This document shows positions 8,194 to 14,518 of a stretch of 16,715 bases of DNA, in pieces. Numbering within the stretch: position 1 is the first letter of the stretch; each line of letters opens with the position of its first letter. A program made the translations under genes and the position numbers. Origin of the DNA: an uncultured Eubacteriales bacterium. GTDB lineage: Bacteria > Bacillota > Clostridia > Christensenellales > Aristaeellaceae. The notes beneath the pieces were generated by a model. It was not told where the DNA came from and searched no databases. It was given only the letters and a program-made list of their open reading frames with translations. Location: assembly GCA_900540045.1 (NCBI GenBank), contig UQEF01000066.1, positions 1 through 16,715 of the forward strand, in the 5' to 3' direction.

Positions 8194-8222
8194 TTGCGTA
8201 TTCCTGCCAAAACGGTTACAAT
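8194..8222 (+). promoter_or_regulatory. Sigma-A-type promoter for ftsA-ftsZ
   Basis: TTGCGT (8194-8199) and TACAAT (8217-8222) are separated by exactly 17 bases, with A-rich tracts upstream (8164-8181) that could act as an UP element. It lies in the 196-base gap between ftsQ and ftsA, the largest gap in the cluster. Initiation near 8229 would leave a leader of about 100 bases before ftsA. Confidence 0.75.
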
Positions 8223-8257
8223 AAATAATGGTACTTTGGGTGCCTTCTATTGCCGTG

Positions 8258-8281
8258 CGCGGCGGCGCCCGGCCCGCCGTG
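8258..8281 (+). other. GC-rich hairpin in the predicted ftsA leader
   Basis: CGGCGG (8260-8265) pairs with CCGCCG (8274-8279) across an 8-base loop. One G-T wobble and one more pair can extend the stem outwards. No T tract follows, so it is not a terminator. It may stabilise the transcript or affect translation; no known riboswitch class was recognised. Confidence 0.4.
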
Positions 8282-8327
8282 GGAACTTGCCCCGGCTGAC
8301 TGATGAGGAACAGGGGAATGCTGTGTT

Positions 8328-9521
8328 ATGAAATCAACCATCGCGGCCATTGATTTTGGTACGTGCAAGATCGTTACCCTCGTAGCCGAGACGAGCGGTA
8401 CTCAGCGTTGCGACATCATTGGGGCGGGAATCGCCGCCTACGACGGCTTTCTGGACGGCGAATGGAACAACACCGTCATGCTCAACGAGGCCATCCAGAA
8501 ATCCATCACCGAGGCCGAGACCCAGTCCAAGCGCAAGATCCGCGAGATCAACGTGGGCGTACCGGGCGAATTTACGCGCGTGTATGCCGTGGAGACCAGC
8601 GTGACCATTCAGGGGGCGGACCCGCATGTTACGCCCCGCCATGTGGAAAAGATCTTTGCCAATGCGGACAAGCAGCTCTCGCCCGTGCGCGGCGTGGTGG
8701 TGCACCGCAGCCCCGCGTGGTTCATGGTGGACGGCGGCAAAAAGACGCTGGAGCCCGTAGGGCTCAAGGGGACCGAGCTCAAGGCCCTGGTCAGCTTCGT
8801 GGTGGCCGATACCTTTTTCCTGGATGACGTAATGGCCCGCCTGCGCGACATGAACATCACCGTAAGCGGCTTTTTCTCCAGCTCCACGGGCGAGGCGATG
8901 CTCTACCTCCTGGAGGAGGACCGCGACCGCACCGCCATCCTGATCGATATCGGCTATCTGTGCACCGACGTGATGGCTGTGGAAGGCGACGCCGTCATCT
9001 TCCAGAAAACGCTTCCCGTGGGCGGCGGGCACATCGCTGCCGACGTGGCGGAGGGCCTGTCCATTCCCCTGGAATCGGCCGAGCAGATCAAGCGGGAATA
9101 TGTGTATGGAATTTCTACGATTTCGCAATCCTATACGGTATCCGGCGGAGAAGGGGTCAAGACCGAAACCTTCACGCAGGAGCAGGTGGCGGCCGTGCTG
9201 GAACCCCGCGTGGACGAGATTGCGGACATGATTCAGGAATGCATCAACGACAGCGGTATCAAGCTGGGCAGCTGGTCCACCATCTATCTGACCGGCGGCG
9301 GCCTCAGCCTCAACCGCGGCGGAAGGGACTATCTTTCGGCCAAGCTGGAAAAGCCCGTGCGCGATACGGTCAAGCGCACCATTAAGCTCTCCAGCCCCAT
9401 CTATGCCAGCGCCATGGGCCTGATGGACCTGATCATCGACACCATCGAGGCCCGAAACGCCACCTCCAGCGGCGTGGCGGGCGGCATCAAGGACTTTTTC
9501 AAAAGTTTGCTGGGCGGCTGA
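8328..9521 (+). CDS. ftsA: Cell division protein FtsA (actin-like Z-ring membrane tether)
   Basis: FtsA anchors FtsZ to the membrane and recruits later divisome proteins. The 397-residue protein shows the actin-fold pattern. Phosphate-1 is DFGTCKI (9-15), the SHS2/1C domain spans about 85-165, the phosphate-2 region starts DIGYLCTD (207-214), the adenosine motif is TGGGLSL (322-328), and an amphipathic C-terminal helix GGIKDFFKSLLGG (385-397) serves as membrane-targeting sequence. The phosphate-2 loop is odd: the usual DIGGGTTD is replaced by DIGYLCTD, which may weaken nucleotide binding. The start is ATG 8328, with only a modest ribosome binding site (AGGGG at 8312-8316, 11 bases away). It is followed by ftsZ after 44 bases, the classic pair. 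Confidence 0.93.
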   Translation: MKSTIAAIDFGTCKIVTLVAETSGTQRCDIIGAGIAAYDGFLDGEWNNTVMLNEAIQKSITEAETQSKRKIREINVGVPGEFTRVYAVETSVTIQGADPHVTPRHVEKIFANADKQLSPVRGVVVHRSPAWFMVDGGKKTLEPVGLKGTELKALVSFVVADTFFLDDVMARLRDMNITVSGFFSSSTGEAMLYLLEEDRDRTAILIDIGYLCTDVMAVEGDAVIFQKTLPVGGGHIAADVAEGLSIPLESAEQIKREYVYGISTISQSYTVSGGEGVKTETFTQEQVAAVLEPRVDEIADMIQECINDSGIKLGSWSTIYLTGGGLSLNRGGRDYLSAKLEKPVRDTVKRTIKLSSPIYASAMGLMDLIIDTIEARNATSSGVAGGIKDFFKSLLGG

Positions 9522-9565
9522 CGCCCCGGACGCGACCGAAGAAAGATTGAGTAGGGGGATGCACT

Positions 9566-11083
9566 GTGCTTGAGTTTCAGATCGAGGATCAACAGAGCTT
9601 TGCGAGCATCAAGGTAATCGGCTGCGGCGGCGCCGGCAACAATGCCATCAATCGTATGGTGGACGCAGGCCTCAAGGGCGTGGAATTCATCGCCGTCAAT
9701 ACAGACCGTCAGGCCCTTGCCATGAGCAAAGCCAGCACGACCATCCAGATCGGCGAAAAGCTGACCAAGGGCCTGGGCGCAGGCGCAGTGCCTGATGTGG
9801 GCCGCCGCGCGGCGGAAGAAAGCCGCGAGGAAATTGCGCAGGCGCTCAAGGGTGCGGATCTGGTTTTTGTTACGGCCGGCATGGGCGGCGGAACCGGCAC
9901 AGGCGCGGCCCCCATCGTGGCGGAAATCGCCCGTGACCTCAACTGCCTGACCATCGCGGTGGTCACCAAACCCTTTGCTTTTGAGGGCAAGCAGCGCATG
10001 AAGAACGCCGAGATGGGTGTGATCGACCTCAAGCAGCGCGTGGATACGCTGGTCGTGATCCCCAACGACCGTCTGCTGCAGGTGGTCACGAAGGGCACCT
10101 CCATGCTGGAGGCCTTCCGCATCGCCGACGACGTGCTGCGCCAGGGCATCCAGGGCATCAGCGACCTGATCGCCGTGCCTGCCCTTATCAATCTGGACTT
10201 CGCCGACGTCAAGACCGTCATGGAGTCCGGCGGCCTGGCCCATATGGGCATCGGCACCGGCAAGGGTGAAAACCGCATGGTGGAGGCTGCCAAGAACGCC
10301 ATCCAGAGCCCGTTGCTTGAAACCAACATCGACGGCGCGCGCGCGGTGCTGATTAATATTACCGGCGGCGAGGACATGAGCATCATCGACATCAACGAGG
10401 CCGCCAACCTGGTCATGCAGGCCGCCGACAGCGAGGCCAACATCATCTTCGGCGCCGGCATCGACGAGAACATGGACGACGAGGTGCGCATTACCGTCAT
10501 TGCTACCGGCTTTGAAAAGACCCCCTTCCCCAAGAAGGAGGATGCCAAGAAAAAGACCGGCTCCGACCGCGACTGGACGCGCAGCTTCTCCGGCGGCGGG
10601 ACAGCCTACGACGCGGGCAACCTGCGCGGCACCCCGCTGGTCCAGCAGGATTACCCCACTCCCTCCTATGAGGACATGAGCTTCAACATGCCCATGGACG
10701 AGGATCGTGGCAGCAACTTCGGCGGCAGCTACATGGGCGGCGGCAGCACCATCCCCACTCCGGCGGCCATGCCGCAGATGATGCAGGGCGGTCAGATGTA
10801 TCAATCCGGCTTCGGTCAGGGATATCAGCCTCAGCAGCCCTATGGACAGGTGGACTATGGCATGGGCCAGCCCGGCATGCAGTATCAGGGCGGTATGCAG
10901 CAGCCCCAGCAGCCCGGCATGCCGCAGATGGAATATGGCCAGCAGTATCAGGGCGGCATGCAGCAGCCCGTGAACCAGCAGCCGGACGCCAAGGCGCAAC
11001 CCGAACCCGCGCCTCAGCCCGCCTCTGTGGAACGCGACGACCTGGGCGTGCCCGCCTTCCTGCGCAGGCCCACACGCAAGTAA
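9566..11083 (+). CDS. ftsZ: Cell division GTPase FtsZ with an unusually long C-terminal linker
   Basis: FtsZ is the tubulin homologue that forms the cytokinetic ring. The GTPase core shows [13 protein letters not shown] (19-31), the tubulin signature GGGTGTG (108-114), the NDR motif (167-169) and the T7 loop NLDFADV (209-215), which supplies the catalytic aspartate. The globular part ends near residue 317. A low-complexity linker of about 170 residues follows, rich in Q, G, M, P and Y, with a 21-residue near-repeat, and then the conserved C-terminal peptide [10 protein letters not shown] (491-500) that binds FtsA and other partners. Total length is 505 residues against roughly 350-400 in most Firmicutes. 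The start is GTG 9566 behind AGGGGG. The intact tail peptide shows the long linker is not a frameshift artefact. A strong terminator follows. Confidence 0.97.
   Translation: MLEFQIEDQQSFASIKVIGCGGAGNNAINRMVDAGLKGVEFIAVNTDRQALAMSKASTTIQIGEKLTKGLGAGAVPDVGRRAAEESREEIAQALKGADLVFVTAGMGGGTGTGAAPIVAEIARDLNCLTIAVVTKPFAFEGKQRMKNAEMGVIDLKQRVDTLVVIPNDRLLQVVTKGTSMLEAFRIADDVLRQGIQGISDLIAVPALINLDFADVKTVMESGGLAHMGIGTGKGENRMVEAAKNAIQSPLLETNIDGARAVLINITGGEDMSIIDINEAANLVMQAADSEANIIFGAGIDENMDDEVRITVIATGFEKTPFPKKEDAKKKTGSDRDWTRSFSGGGTAYDAGNLRGTPLVQQDYPTPSYEDMSFNMPMDEDRGSNFGGSYMGGGSTIPTPAAMPQMMQGGQMYQSGFGQGYQPQQPYGQVDYGMGQPGMQYQGGMQQPQQPGMPQMEYGQQYQGGMQQPVNQQPDAKAQPEPAPQPASVERDDLGVPAFLRRPTRK
10880..10969 (+). repeat. 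Imperfect repeat inside the ftsZ linker
   Basis: Two copies of a 27-base unit (10880-10906 and 10943-10969), differing at one synonymous position, lie 63 bases apart. They encode QYQGGMQQP twice. The spacing is a whole number of codons, which fits linker growth by in-frame duplication. Confidence 0.8.
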
Positions 11084-11093
11084 AGACGAACGG

Positions 11094-11132
11094 CGGCCCC
11101 GTCTCCTCCCAGCAGGAGACGGGGCCGTTTTT
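11094..11132 (+). terminator. Rho-independent terminator of the dcw cluster
   Basis: A perfect 14-base stem (11094-11107 with 11114-11127) encloses a 6-base loop and is followed by five Ts. It begins 11 bases after the ftsZ stop and separates the division operon from darA. Confidence 0.95.
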
Positions 11133-11152
11133 AATACCTTACAACCCGCCTG

Positions 11153-11181
11153 TTGCGAAAACAGCCTTTTTGTTGTATACT
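11153..11181 (+). promoter_or_regulatory. Sigma-A-type promoter for darA-holB-ricT
   Basis: TTGCGA (11153-11158) and TATACT (11176-11181) are separated by exactly 17 bases, just downstream of the ftsZ terminator. Initiation near 11188 would give a leader of about 34 bases carrying the GGGAGGG ribosome binding site (11207-11213). Confidence 0.85.
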
Positions 11182-11221
11182 AAAGACGGAACTCAAAGAC
11201 CGATGGGGGAGGGATAGCCGA

Positions 11222-11551
11222 ATGAAATTGATCATCGCTATCGTACAGGACGAGGACGCTTCCCGCTTGATCAGCCAATTGATGAATGATGGCTTTGGCG
11301 TCACCAAGCTGGCCACCACCGGCGGCTTCCTGCGTGCAGGCAACACCACGTTGCTGGTGGGCGTGGACGATGACCGCTTCCAGGCCGCGATGGATGTGAT
11401 TGAAAAGGTATGCAAGAGCCGCAAGCAAATTGCGCCTTCTCCTGCATCCATGGTGGGTATGCCGGGCTCCTACACGCCGTATCCCATTGAGGTGGTCGTG
11501 GGCGGAGCTACCATCTTCGTACTTACGGTGGACCAGTTTATCAAGCTGTAA
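11222..11551 (+). CDS. darA: Cyclic-di-AMP-binding PII-like protein DarA (PstA/YaaQ)
   Basis: This small cytoplasmic trimeric PII-like protein binds the second messenger cyclic-di-AMP; its downstream output is still not settled in the family. The 109-residue product has the same length as the Bacillus protein and carries the family core VTKLATTGGFLRAGNTTLLVGV (about 27-48) and the C-terminal PYPIEVVVGGATIFVL stretch. ATG 11222 lies 8 bases after GGGAGGG; the frame is open further upstream, back into the promoter, without a credible start. In Bacillus the gene lies in a tmk-yaaQ-yaaR-holB-yaaT run. Here tmk and yaaR are missing and holB follows after 19 bases. The gene implies that the organism makes cyclic-di-AMP, though no cyclase is in the window. 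Confidence 0.95.
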   Translation: MKLIIAIVQDEDASRLISQLMNDGFGVTKLATTGGFLRAGNTTLLVGVDDDRFQAAMDVIEKVCKSRKQIAPSPASMVGMPGSYTPYPIEVVVGGATIFVLTVDQFIKL

Positions 11552-11555
11552 CCCC

Positions 11556-11564
11556 AGGAAAGGA
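11556..11564 (+). promoter_or_regulatory. Ribosome binding site supporting the TTG start of holB
   Basis: AGGAAAGGA lies 6 bases before TTG 11571. The holB frame stays open upstream into darA, so this site is what fixes the start. Confidence 0.6.
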
Positions 11565-11570
11565 ACCGCA

Positions 11571-12593
11571 TTGACACAGATTGTATCCGCTGCGCCGCCG
11601 CCCGTGTTCCCCTTTCACAAGGGCTTCAACGCGGGCGTCGGCGTAGTGGTGAACCAGTTTCTCCACCGGCAAATGGTGCATGCATATCTGCTGACGGGCG
11701 CGCGAGGCCTTGGCAAGCGGACCCTTGCCAGGAAGCTGGCCAGCGCCCTGTTTTGCACGTCCGAAAACAAGCCCTGCGGCCACTGTGAAGCCTGCCGCCG
11801 CGTGCTGGACGGCAATGAGCCGGACGTGCTGACCCTTTTTGCCGATGACGGCAAGCAGATCGGCGTGGACCGTGTGCGAGAGGTGATTCAAAAAACAAAC
11901 CAGCATGCCTTTGGCGACGGGTGGCGTGTGGTGCTGATCGAGCCGGTGGAGAAGATGACGCCCCAGGCACAGAATGCGTTGCTCAAGTCCCTGGAGGAGC
12001 CGGTGGCACAGGTGGTTTTTCTGCTGATGACGCACGAGCTGACCGCCACGCTGGGCACCATCGCCTCGCGTTGCGTACGCGTAAAGCTGTCCCCCTGGCC
12101 GGATGAGCAGCTCAAGGCGGCGCTTTTGCAGGCGGGCTATCCCATGGACCGCGTGGAGGCCGTGCTGCCGCGCAGCGCGGGCAATATTGGCCAGGCGCTC
12201 GACCTGCTGCGCGACGGCGGCGATGGGGGCGCGCAGGAGTTTGTGACCGCCGCGCTTTCCGTTTCAACCGATGCGGAGGCGGTCGGGCTCAGCACCCGCC
12301 TCAAGGAAGGGCGAGAAGGCGCGGACGCGTATCTGGCCGCGCTGGAAGAGGCCATATATCAGGCGCTGCTGGTGAGGACAGGCCGTATGGATGCGGAGGC
12401 GCTCAAGGCGTATCCTGCCCTGTGGCGCACGGCTGCGGAGCGAGCCCCGGCGAGCGAGTTAAACGCCCTGCTTACGGCTGTGATGAACGCGAAGCGGCTT
12501 AAGGCCGGGCAGGTGAACTGGCAGTCCAACATCGACCACCTTATGATGAGACTATTGGAGGAGCATACCAAATGGCGACAGTCGTTGGCGTAA
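11571..12593 (+). CDS. holB: DNA polymerase III subunit delta-prime (clamp loader) HolB
   Basis: Delta-prime is the stator subunit of the clamp loader that places the sliding clamp on DNA. From TTG 11571 it has 340 residues, the usual size. It shows a P-loop-like GARGLGKRT (43-51), in which R replaces the usual S/T after GK, so ATP binding is probably degenerate, as is common in delta-prime. A zinc module is formed by C62, C69, C72 and C75. The AAA+ core stretch ALLKSLEEP (136-144) is followed by the SRC motif (166-168) that provides the arginine finger to the neighbouring DnaX subunit. It is translated from a TTG behind AGGAAAGGA and its 3' end overlaps ricT by 22 bases. Confidence 0.94.
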   Translation: MTQIVSAAPPPVFPFHKGFNAGVGVVVNQFLHRQMVHAYLLTGARGLGKRTLARKLASALFCTSENKPCGHCEACRRVLDGNEPDVLTLFADDGKQIGVDRVREVIQKTNQHAFGDGWRVVLIEPVEKMTPQAQNALLKSLEEPVAQVVFLLMTHELTATLGTIASRCVRVKLSPWPDEQLKAALLQAGYPMDRVEAVLPRSAGNIGQALDLLRDGGDGGAQEFVTAALSVSTDAEAVGLSTRLKEGREGADAYLAALEEAIYQALLVRTGRMDAEALKAYPALWRTAAERAPASELNALLTAVMNAKRLKAGQVNWQSNIDHLMMRLLEEHTKWRQSLA

Positions 12594-13639
12594 GATTTAA
12601 GAACGCGGGAAAGTTGTATTATTTTGATCCCGGCAAGCTGTGGCCCGCCGCGGGCAGCTACGTAGTGGTGGAAACCGCTCGCGGGGTGGAGTATGGGCAG
12701 GTCATCACGGGCGTTCGCCAGGTGGATGACGAGCTGATTGCTTCGCCACTCAAGCAGGTGCTACGCATCGCTACGGAGGGCGACGCTCGTCACGCTGCCG
12801 AAAACGAGGCGTTTGAAAAGGAAGCCTACCGCATTTGTCAGCACAAGATTGAGGAACACAAGCTGGATATGAAGCTGGTGGGTGTGGAACAGACCTTCGA
12901 CAACGCAAAAATCCTGTTCTACTTTACAGCGAACGGCCGTGTGGATTTTCGCTCGCTGGTCAAAGATCTGGCATCGGTGTTTCACACCCGCATTGAGCTG
13001 CGCCAGATCGGCGTAAGGGATGAAGCCAAGATGCTCGGCGGCCTGGGGCCATGCGGCAGGCCCATCTGCTGCGGCGCCTTCCTGGGTGATTTCCAGCCCG
13101 TGAGCATCAAAATGGCCAAGGAACAGAACCTGTCGCTCAATCCCACCAAGATTTCCGGCGTGTGCGGGAGGCTGATGTGCTGCCTGAAATTTGAGCAGGA
13201 CCATTATGAGAGCACCCGCAAGCGCATGCCCAAGACGGGCAAGGAAGTGGAAACCCCGGACGGGGTGGGCACGGTGACGGACCTCAACGTGCTCAAGGAA
13301 ACGGTGACCGTTCGCCTGCACAAGGGCGATTCGGTGGAGTTCAAGACTTATCCGTTGGAGGAGCTCAAGTGGAACAAGCCTGTGCCGCAGCCTGCCGCCG
13401 AGGGCCGCACGCAGGAGGGAAAGGCGCAGGAAGGCGGACGTTCCGCTCGCGGACAGGGACGTCGCAGCCGTCAGAATCGGGCGCCGCTTGCCACCGATCC
13501 CTCGGGCCCCGCACCGGTGATGCCTGCGGAGGCGGACGAGCTGCCGCCGGAGGTGACGGAGGAGCGCGCCGATGAGGGCGAGGGCGACTGGCTCAAGGCC
13601 GTGGAAGATGCGCTGAAAGCCGCACAGGAAAAGGAATAA
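12572..13639 (+). CDS. ricT: PSP1-domain iron-sulfur protein RicT (YaaT)
   Basis: RicT is a PSP1-domain protein that in Bacillus subtilis forms the RicA-RicF-RicT complex; the complex binds [4Fe-4S] clusters and assists RNase Y-dependent mRNA processing, and affects sporulation and competence. The 355-residue protein has the PSP1 core to about residue 265 and the conserved cysteines C161, C166, C167, C198, C203 and C204 in GPCGRPICCGAF and VCGRLMCCLKF. A tail of some 85 residues follows, rich in G, R, Q, E and P (271-355) and ending in a short helical stretch (WLKAVEDALKAAQ); it is longer than in Bacillus (about 275 residues). ATG 12572 lies inside the end of holB, behind GGAG (12557-12560), so translation is probably coupled. 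RicA and RicF genes are not in the window. Confidence 0.93.
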   Translation: MATVVGVRFKNAGKLYYFDPGKLWPAAGSYVVVETARGVEYGQVITGVRQVDDELIASPLKQVLRIATEGDARHAAENEAFEKEAYRICQHKIEEHKLDMKLVGVEQTFDNAKILFYFTANGRVDFRSLVKDLASVFHTRIELRQIGVRDEAKMLGGLGPCGRPICCGAFLGDFQPVSIKMAKEQNLSLNPTKISGVCGRLMCCLKFEQDHYESTRKRMPKTGKEVETPDGVGTVTDLNVLKETVTVRLHKGDSVEFKTYPLEELKWNKPVPQPAAEGRTQEGKAQEGGRSARGQGRRSRQNRAPLATDPSGPAPVMPAEADELPPEVTEERADEGEGDWLKAVEDALKAAQEKE

Positions 13640-13665
13640 AGCCCATTTCGCAATGTAACAAATGC

Positions 13666-13694
13666 TTGCAATCAACCCCTATTCGTGATATGAT
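13666..13694 (+). promoter_or_regulatory. Extended -10 sigma-A promoter for the ferredoxin gene
   Basis: TTGCAA (13666-13671) and TATGAT (13689-13694) are 17 bases apart, and TGA directly before the -10 gives the extended TGn element (13686-13688). It lies in the 114-base gap after ricT; no terminator was seen for ricT, so some read-through is likely as well. Confidence 0.85.
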
Positions 13695-13702
13695 GTGTGC
13701 GA

Positions 13703-13734
13703 GCGATGGCCGCTTTGACGGCTGCCGCCATTGC
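13703..13734 (+). other. Probable 5'-terminal hairpin of the ferredoxin mRNA
   Basis: GCGATGGC (13703-13710) pairs with GCCATTGC (13727-13734), 8 pairs with one G-T wobble, around a 16-base loop. Initiation predicted near 13701 would put this hairpin at the very 5' end, where it could protect the transcript. The ribosome binding site (13741-13750) stays outside the stem. Confidence 0.45.
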
Positions 13735-13753
13735 AATACCGGGAGGTGAAACC

Positions 13754-13924
13754 ATGGCATACCAGATTTCTGATGATTGCATCAGCTGCGGCGCCTGCCA
13801 GGCTGAATGCCCCGTTGACGCGATTTCCGAAGGCGACGGCAAGTACGTGATCGATGCGGACAAGTGCATCGAGTGCGGCGCCTGCGCCAGCACCTGCCCC
13901 GTGGGCGCTCCCGCTCAGGCGTGA
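13754..13924 (+). CDS. 2[4Fe-4S] clostridial-type ferredoxin
   Basis: This small soluble electron carrier has 56 residues. It has two CxxCxxCxxxCP motifs: C9, C12, C15, C19 and C38, C41, C44, C48, each set followed by proline. This is the classic pattern binding two low-potential [4Fe-4S] clusters and serving enzymes such as pyruvate:ferredoxin oxidoreductase or hydrogenase in anaerobes. ATG 13754 follows a strong GGGAGGTGAA (13741-13750). The frame is open upstream but the ribosome binding site and family length fix the start. The gene stands alone, with its own promoter and terminator, as expected for a highly expressed general ferredoxin; the partner enzyme cannot be told from context. It supports an anaerobic lifestyle. 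Confidence 0.96.
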   Translation: MAYQISDDCISCGACQAECPVDAISEGDGKYVIDADKCIECGACASTCPVGAPAQA

Positions 13925-13942
13925 CGCTAACGTTGCAGCAAG

Positions 13943-13982
13943 AACAGAACAGCGCGCGAGTAACGCGATGTTCTGTTTTTTG
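13943..13982 (+). terminator. Rho-independent terminator after the ferredoxin gene
   Basis: AACAGAACA plus CGCG (13943-13956) pairs with CGCG plus TGTTCTGTT (13964-13977), with one internal mismatch and a 7-base loop; a run of six Ts (13976-13981) overlaps the end of the stem. It lies 27 bases before the next gene and could double as a leader attenuator for it. Confidence 0.88.
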
Positions 13983-14008
13983 TTTCTTGGGATCAAGGAG
14001 GATGAGCG

Positions 14009-14434
14009 ATGGAAGCGGAGCAACGGGAATCCATGATCCGCCGCTGGTTCGAGATGTGGCTGCTGGGCAGGGATCTGGGCATCGCCCGCCTTTTTTCGCC
14101 GGATGCGCGTTACATCGAAAGCTGGGGACCGGCATATCAGGGTGTGGAGCGGATTCAACACTGGTTTGCGGAATGGAATACCCGCGGAAAAGTGGCGGAG
14201 TGGACGATCCTGCAATTTTTTCATAAGCCGGAAGAGACGGCGGTGGAGTGGCGCTTTCGGGCGGAGATGAATGACGGAACGGTTCAGGCATTTGAAGGCG
14301 TTTCACTCGTGCGCTGGGACGGCGAGGGAAGGATTTGCTTTTTGCAGGAATTCGGCTGCAACACCAACACCTATGACCCTTATGAAAAAGGCCCTGTGCC
14401 GCAGTTTCGCAGCGAGAAGGCGCTGTGGTTCTGA
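14009..14434 (+). CDS. NTF2-like / SnoaL-like domain protein of unknown function
   Basis: This is a 141-residue soluble protein with the layout of the NTF2-like (SnoaL) fold. An N-terminal helix (MIRRWFEMWLLGRD, 9-22) and the FSPDARYIESWGPAYQGVE stretch (29-47) precede a helix and then antiparallel strands (WTILQFF, TAVEWRFRAEM, FEGVSLVRWD, RICFLQEFG). Members of this superfamily are small enzymes or ligand-binding proteins with a hydrophobic pocket; no specific function can be assigned. It has no signal peptide or membrane segment. ATG 14009 follows AAGGAGG (13995-14001) at 7 bases. There is no recognisable promoter between the ferredoxin terminator and the gene, so its expression may come from read-through. 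It runs towards the HAD gene on the opposite strand. Confidence 0.8.
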   Translation: MEAEQRESMIRRWFEMWLLGRDLGIARLFSPDARYIESWGPAYQGVERIQHWFAEWNTRGKVAEWTILQFFHKPEETAVEWRFRAEMNDGTVQAFEGVSLVRWDGEGRICFLQEFGCNTNTYDPYEKGPVPQFRSEKALWF

Positions 14435-14469
14435 CCCCGGGGTATGGGAAACCATGCCGCTTTTGCGTT

Positions 14470-14513
14470 AAAAAAACGGACGTGCCGTGAGATTTATCTC
14501 TCCGGCACGTCCG
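14470..14513 (-). terminator. Rho-independent terminator of the minus-strand CNNM-HAD operon
   Basis: Read on the minus strand, an 11-base stem (14513-14503 with 14487-14477) with an inner 4-base stem and TAAA-type loop is followed by seven Ts (14476-14470). It begins 5 bases after the HAD stop. The plus-strand reading has no T tract, so it should not stop transcripts of the NTF2-like gene efficiently by the intrinsic mechanism. Confidence 0.9.
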
Positions 14514-14518
14514 CTCGC

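Noticed and set aside
8128..8331. A 67-codon plus-strand frame covering the ftsQ-ftsA gap
   Set aside because: It starts at a TTG inside the end of ftsQ without a ribosome binding site, runs through the predicted promoter and leader hairpin, and overlaps the ftsA start.
11571..11621. A start of holB further upstream inside darA
   Set aside because: The frame is open back to 11400, but the upstream part translates to an unrelated basic sequence overlapping darA, and the ribosome binding site is directly before TTG 11571.
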